Source: Kitasatospora sp. NBC_01246
GTDB lineage: Bacteria > Actinomycetota > Actinomycetes > Streptomycetales > Streptomycetaceae
Reading direction: 5' to 3'
Assembly (NCBI RefSeq): GCF_036226505.1
Contig: NZ_CP108484.1
Location: 8,527,501 to 8,591,500 of the forward strand
Length of the DNA: 64,000 nucleotides
Shown one piece after another: positions 61,552 through 64,000 of this stretch. Numbering within the stretch: position 1 is the stretch's first letter; each line of letters opens with the position of its first letter. The position numbers and the translations under genes are program-made. A model generated the notes under the pieces. That model was not told the DNA's origin. It worked only from the letters and a program-made list of their open reading frames with translations, and ran no database searches.

Positions 61552-61899
61552 CCGGTTCTCGCCGGGTGGGAGAGCCGGGACGGGCGTCAGTGCAGGACGC
61601 GCCGCCTACTGGGCGGACCGAGGTTGTCTTGGTACTGGGCTCCTGGGACCCGCGGGGCGCGACGGCCGGGTCGGAGGCATCGCCCGGGGCCTGCCAGGAC
61701 CTCGCTCCCGTCGGGCGGGGCGTCGGCGCCGGGCCTGCCGAAAGGCGGCGCCGCCGGTCCGGTCCGTCTTCGTCGCCTGGGTCCGTCTTCGTCGGCCCGG
61801 CCCGGGTAGGAGCCGGTGTGGAGTCGATGGTGTGGAGGCCGCCACGGCTGAGGGTCGGCATCGGGCAGCGGGCGCGACGGGTGCGGCCGGAGCACGGGG

Positions 61900-63045
61900 G
61901 TGGTGGCGCGGGGCGACCGCCGTGGTGGACGAGATCTGGCGGCGGGCCGCACGGTGGAACTCCTCCAACGCTCGATGGCCTTCGCCGCGCTGTTCTTCGT
62001 CACGCTGGTGCCCCTGTTGATCGTGATCGCGGCGACGTCGCAGACGCGTGGCGTCGGAATCAGCCGGTGGATCACCGACGGCCTGGGGCTGACCGGCCGC
62101 GGAGCGCGGGCCACCAGCGGCCTCTTCGTCTCCCGGGGTCAGACCCTCAGCACCACCACCGGCATCAGCGTCGCCGCGCCGGCGGTCTTCGGGATCTCCC
62201 TGATGGCATCCGTCCAGACCGTCTACGAGCGCATCTGGGACCTCGAATGATGCCCCTGGCACGCCGTGTGGCGGCAGGCCCCGGGCCTCGCCGGTCTGAC
62301 CGCCTACATCCTCGTCGCCGCCTGGAGCGGCACTCCCTGGCGGGAGAGCCCCGCGCAGCCGGTCCTGCGCCTCGGGGCCACGCTGCTCGGCGGCGTCCTG
62401 CTGTTCTGGTGGCTGCCGCACCTCCTGCTCGGCTCACGGGTGCCGTGGTCGTGGCTGCTGCCCGGAGCTGTGGCAACGATGGCCGCGCCGGCCGGACGGT
62501 GGTACTTCTCCGGGCTCGTCCTCGCGCCGCTGCTGGTCTCCAACGCCCTCTCCTGCGGGACGGTCGGAACGGTCCTCGTCGTGCAGTCCTGGCTCATCGG
62601 CGTCGGGCACACCATCTACGGCGGGTCGCTGGCCGGCCGCGCCGTGATGAGGAGGAGGACGGCGGCCCGCCTGCGGCGGACACCCCCGGCGACGCGGGGC
62701 GGTGAGGCCCGGCCCGGGCACCGGTGGGCCGGAGCCGGCCGGTCATCGCCGGCGGCGCGCGGCCGACCGCCCGAAACGACTCGCCAGGCCCGCCGCCGCC
62801 ACGGTGAGACCGAGTCCGGCACTGAAGAGCAGGATCGTCAGAGCCAGCACCGCCACTGTCGCCATCATGACGATCGCCCTCTCTCTTCCAGCCGTGCGGC
62901 GCCGGACCTCGTGTCCGGCGCCGTCCGGGATCCCGCGTTCCCCGCGCGGCCGGGACCACACGGGCGTCGGCCCGCCGACCGGGGGCGAGATTCAGCCAAC
63001 CAGGCCATGGACCGCCTGCTTGAGGCCTCGCCAGGTCTCGGGTAG
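61900..63045 (+). pseudogene. YihY/BrkB-family membrane protein with an in-frame TGA
   Basis: One continuous frame encodes a YihY-type inner-membrane protein: AFAALFFVTLVPLLIVIAAT, then GLFVSRGQTLSTTTGISVAA, SVQTVYERIWDLE, a TGA at 62248-62250, then CPWHAVWRQAPGLAGLTAYI, VPWSWLLPGAVATMAAPAGR and TVGTVLVVQSWLIGVGHTIY. Homology runs straight across the TGA without a frame change, so a single base change has split it. The frame remains open to 63045, past the family's usual end near 62750. A GTG at 62266 could restart the second half but has no ribosome site. No selenocysteine structure was recognised. Confidence 0.82.
62743..62868 (-). CDS. Single-helix small membrane protein
   Basis: A 41-residue ORF starting ATG-ATG after GAGAGGG: one hydrophobic helix (VAVLALTILLFSAGLGLTVA) and a basic tail (RFGRSAARRRR). 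It is convergent with the YihY remnant and may overlap its degenerate 3' end. Length and layout fit a small streptomycete membrane peptide; no function can be given. Confidence 0.5.
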   Translation of the reverse strand: MMATVAVLALTILLFSAGLGLTVAAAGLASRFGRSAARRRR

Positions 63046-63332
63046 GCGTGGACCAGGTGATTCTCCGGCCGGGGGCAGTCGTAGGACCTGCCCCCGGCGA
63101 TCCGCGGCCCAGCGGGCACGTGGGGGCCGACGGCCGGAGGGGCAACATCCCGAGCGGCACCGCGTCGGCTCCGCCCCCGGCACGGGGCAGCGGAGCGCAG
63201 CGGGTGACGGCATGACGACCCCGACGCGGCTCGTCTCGAACCCGTGCGAGGCGCTGTCGCCGTCGTCGGCCTTCCGGCCGCTGGGCGGGGGCCTCGGCCC
63301 GAGTCGTCGTGCCGGGGCGCACCGGCGCTGTT

Positions 63333-64000
63333 TCAGGGCCGGACCGGCCGGAACACGTGGATCGAGTCGTGGCCTTCCTGTACGAGCCCGTAGCAGGACT
63401 CGGGGACGGGGTTCCAGGCGCCCGGCAGGTCACCGAGGGGCTCGGAGACGATGATGCGGGTCTCCTCGGACACCCGCCGCAGGACCGTGCTGTCCGGATG
63501 CAGGGCGCGTAGCGCGTGGACGCTGGTGCTGAAGAACAGCGAACGGGACGCGCGTTCGGTCGAGTAGCGGAACGCCCACAGCCGGCTACCGTCGGAGACG
63601 CCGACCGTCATCTGCAGGGCGTTGGGGACGCCGTGCCGGGCGGCGACCGCCTCGACGAAGCCGGCCATGCGCTCGACGGCTCCCGGTACGTCGTCCCGGA
63701 GCCCGAAGGTCAGCGCCAGATAGAACATCAGCTCGGAGTCGGTGGAGCCCTCGATGGAGGGGTAGAGGGGGGCGGCGACCTCGAGTGCGAGGTCGCGTTT
63801 GAGCTTCGGGAAGTCATGGATCGCGCCGTTGTGCATCCAGAGCCACTGTCCGTAACGGAAGGGATGGCAGTTGGTCTGCTGCACCGCCGTGCCGGTGGAG
63901 GCACGGATGTGGGCGAGGAACAGCGGCGAGCGCACGCAGTGTGCGAGCTCGTGCAGGTTGCGGTCGCTCCACGCGGGGCCCACCGCTCGGAAGACCGCCG
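63333..64000 (-). CDS. Class II glutamine amidotransferase, 5' end beyond window
   Basis: The C-terminal 220 or so residues of a class II (Ntn-type) glutamine amidotransferase of the YafJ/EgtC-like group: AVGPAWSDRNLHELAHCV, LAHIRASTGTAVQQTNCHPF, WLWMHNGAIHDFPKLKRDLA, then GSTDSELMFYLALTFGL. These are the glutamine-pocket blocks (Arg/Ala-Ser-Thr-Gly, MHNG, STDSE). The catalytic N-terminal Cys would lie outside the window. The frame is open through base 64000, so the gene continues to the right. No ergothioneine genes are visible here; the substrate is unassigned. Confidence 0.9.
   Translation of the reverse strand, partial: AVFRAVGPAWSDRNLHELAHCVRSPLFLAHIRASTGTAVQQTNCHPFRYGQWLWMHNGAIHDFPKLKRDLALEVAAPLYPSIEGSTDSELMFYLALTFGLRDDVPGAVERMAGFVEAVAARHGVPNALQMTVGVSDGSRLWAFRYSTERASRSLFFSTSVHALRALHPDSTVLRRVSEETRIIVSEPLGDLPGAWNPVPESCYGLVQEGHDSIHVFRPVRP

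Noticed and set aside
62248..62250. Selenocysteine codon in the YihY gene
   Set aside because: YihY proteins are not redox selenoproteins, and I recognised no SECIS-like hairpin immediately after the TGA. A nonsense mutation is simpler.

Overview
The window is about 64 kb of very GC-rich DNA. Almost every codon in the real genes ends in G or C, and GTG starts and ATGA/GTGA gene overlaps are common. The gene content (multimodular NRPS, MbtH, sigma-B-type partner-switching proteins, mycothiol-era arsenic genes, YihY and STAS families) points to a streptomycete, Streptomyces or Kitasatospora; I cannot separate the two from sequence alone. No rRNA, tRNA or CRISPR array is visible.

Region 1 (1-21.3 kb, + strand) is the 3' part of a non-ribosomal peptide cluster: the C-terminal end of one NRPS (A-T), a 6,669-residue five-module NRPS (C-A-T-E / C-A-T / C-A-T-E / C-A-T / C-A-T-E), an MbtH-like protein and a GNAT acetyltransferase. 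The big subunit ends in an epimerisation domain and no thioesterase is present in the window, so release probably needs a trans-acting enzyme or another subunit outside it.

Region 2 (21.4-24.2 kb) is an arsenic island: arsR-aqp-arsC-arsN on the - strand, divergent from arsI. It covers arsenate reduction, channel-mediated arsenite exit, and two organoarsenical activities (C-As lyase, PAT-like acetyltransferase), with no Acr3/ArsB pump. Region 3 (25.0-35.5 kb) is a sulfate-ester scavenging operon: a promoter, a Cys-rich 26-residue leader ORF with a strong Shine-Dalgarno site, an AtsK-like dioxygenase, a ROK regulator, a dipeptide-type ABC importer and a cytoplasmic FGly-type arylsulfatase, closed by a strong hairpin.

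Region 4 (35.9-39.4 kb, - strand) is a PknH-like membrane sensor, a secreted coiled-coil/Ala-Pro-linker protein with a C-terminal endonuclease domain, and a SUKH-type immunity protein, in overlapping or near-adjacent order: a likely polymorphic toxin-immunity locus. Region 5 (39.4-48.3 kb) is patchy: coding-like debris, a STAS protein, TerD, a broken IS5-family transposase joined to a molybdopterin-oxidoreductase fragment, a second STAS gene divergent from ybdK across a perfect 37-bp inverted repeat, a dimethylargininase, a 30-bp minisatellite, a small membrane protein and a haem-oxygenase-like diiron protein.

Region 6 (48.3-64 kb) is dominated by sigma-factor partner switching and signalling: a PP2C phosphatase with ANTAR/GAF/PAS sensors, a 1,431-residue poly-HAMP hybrid histidine kinase, a frameshifted sigma-factor remnant, STAS proteins, an RsbW-like kinase and an AraC regulator. 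Several genes here are decayed (CrtI-like oxidoreductase, YihY with an in-frame TGA). The last gene, a class II glutamine amidotransferase, runs off the right edge.
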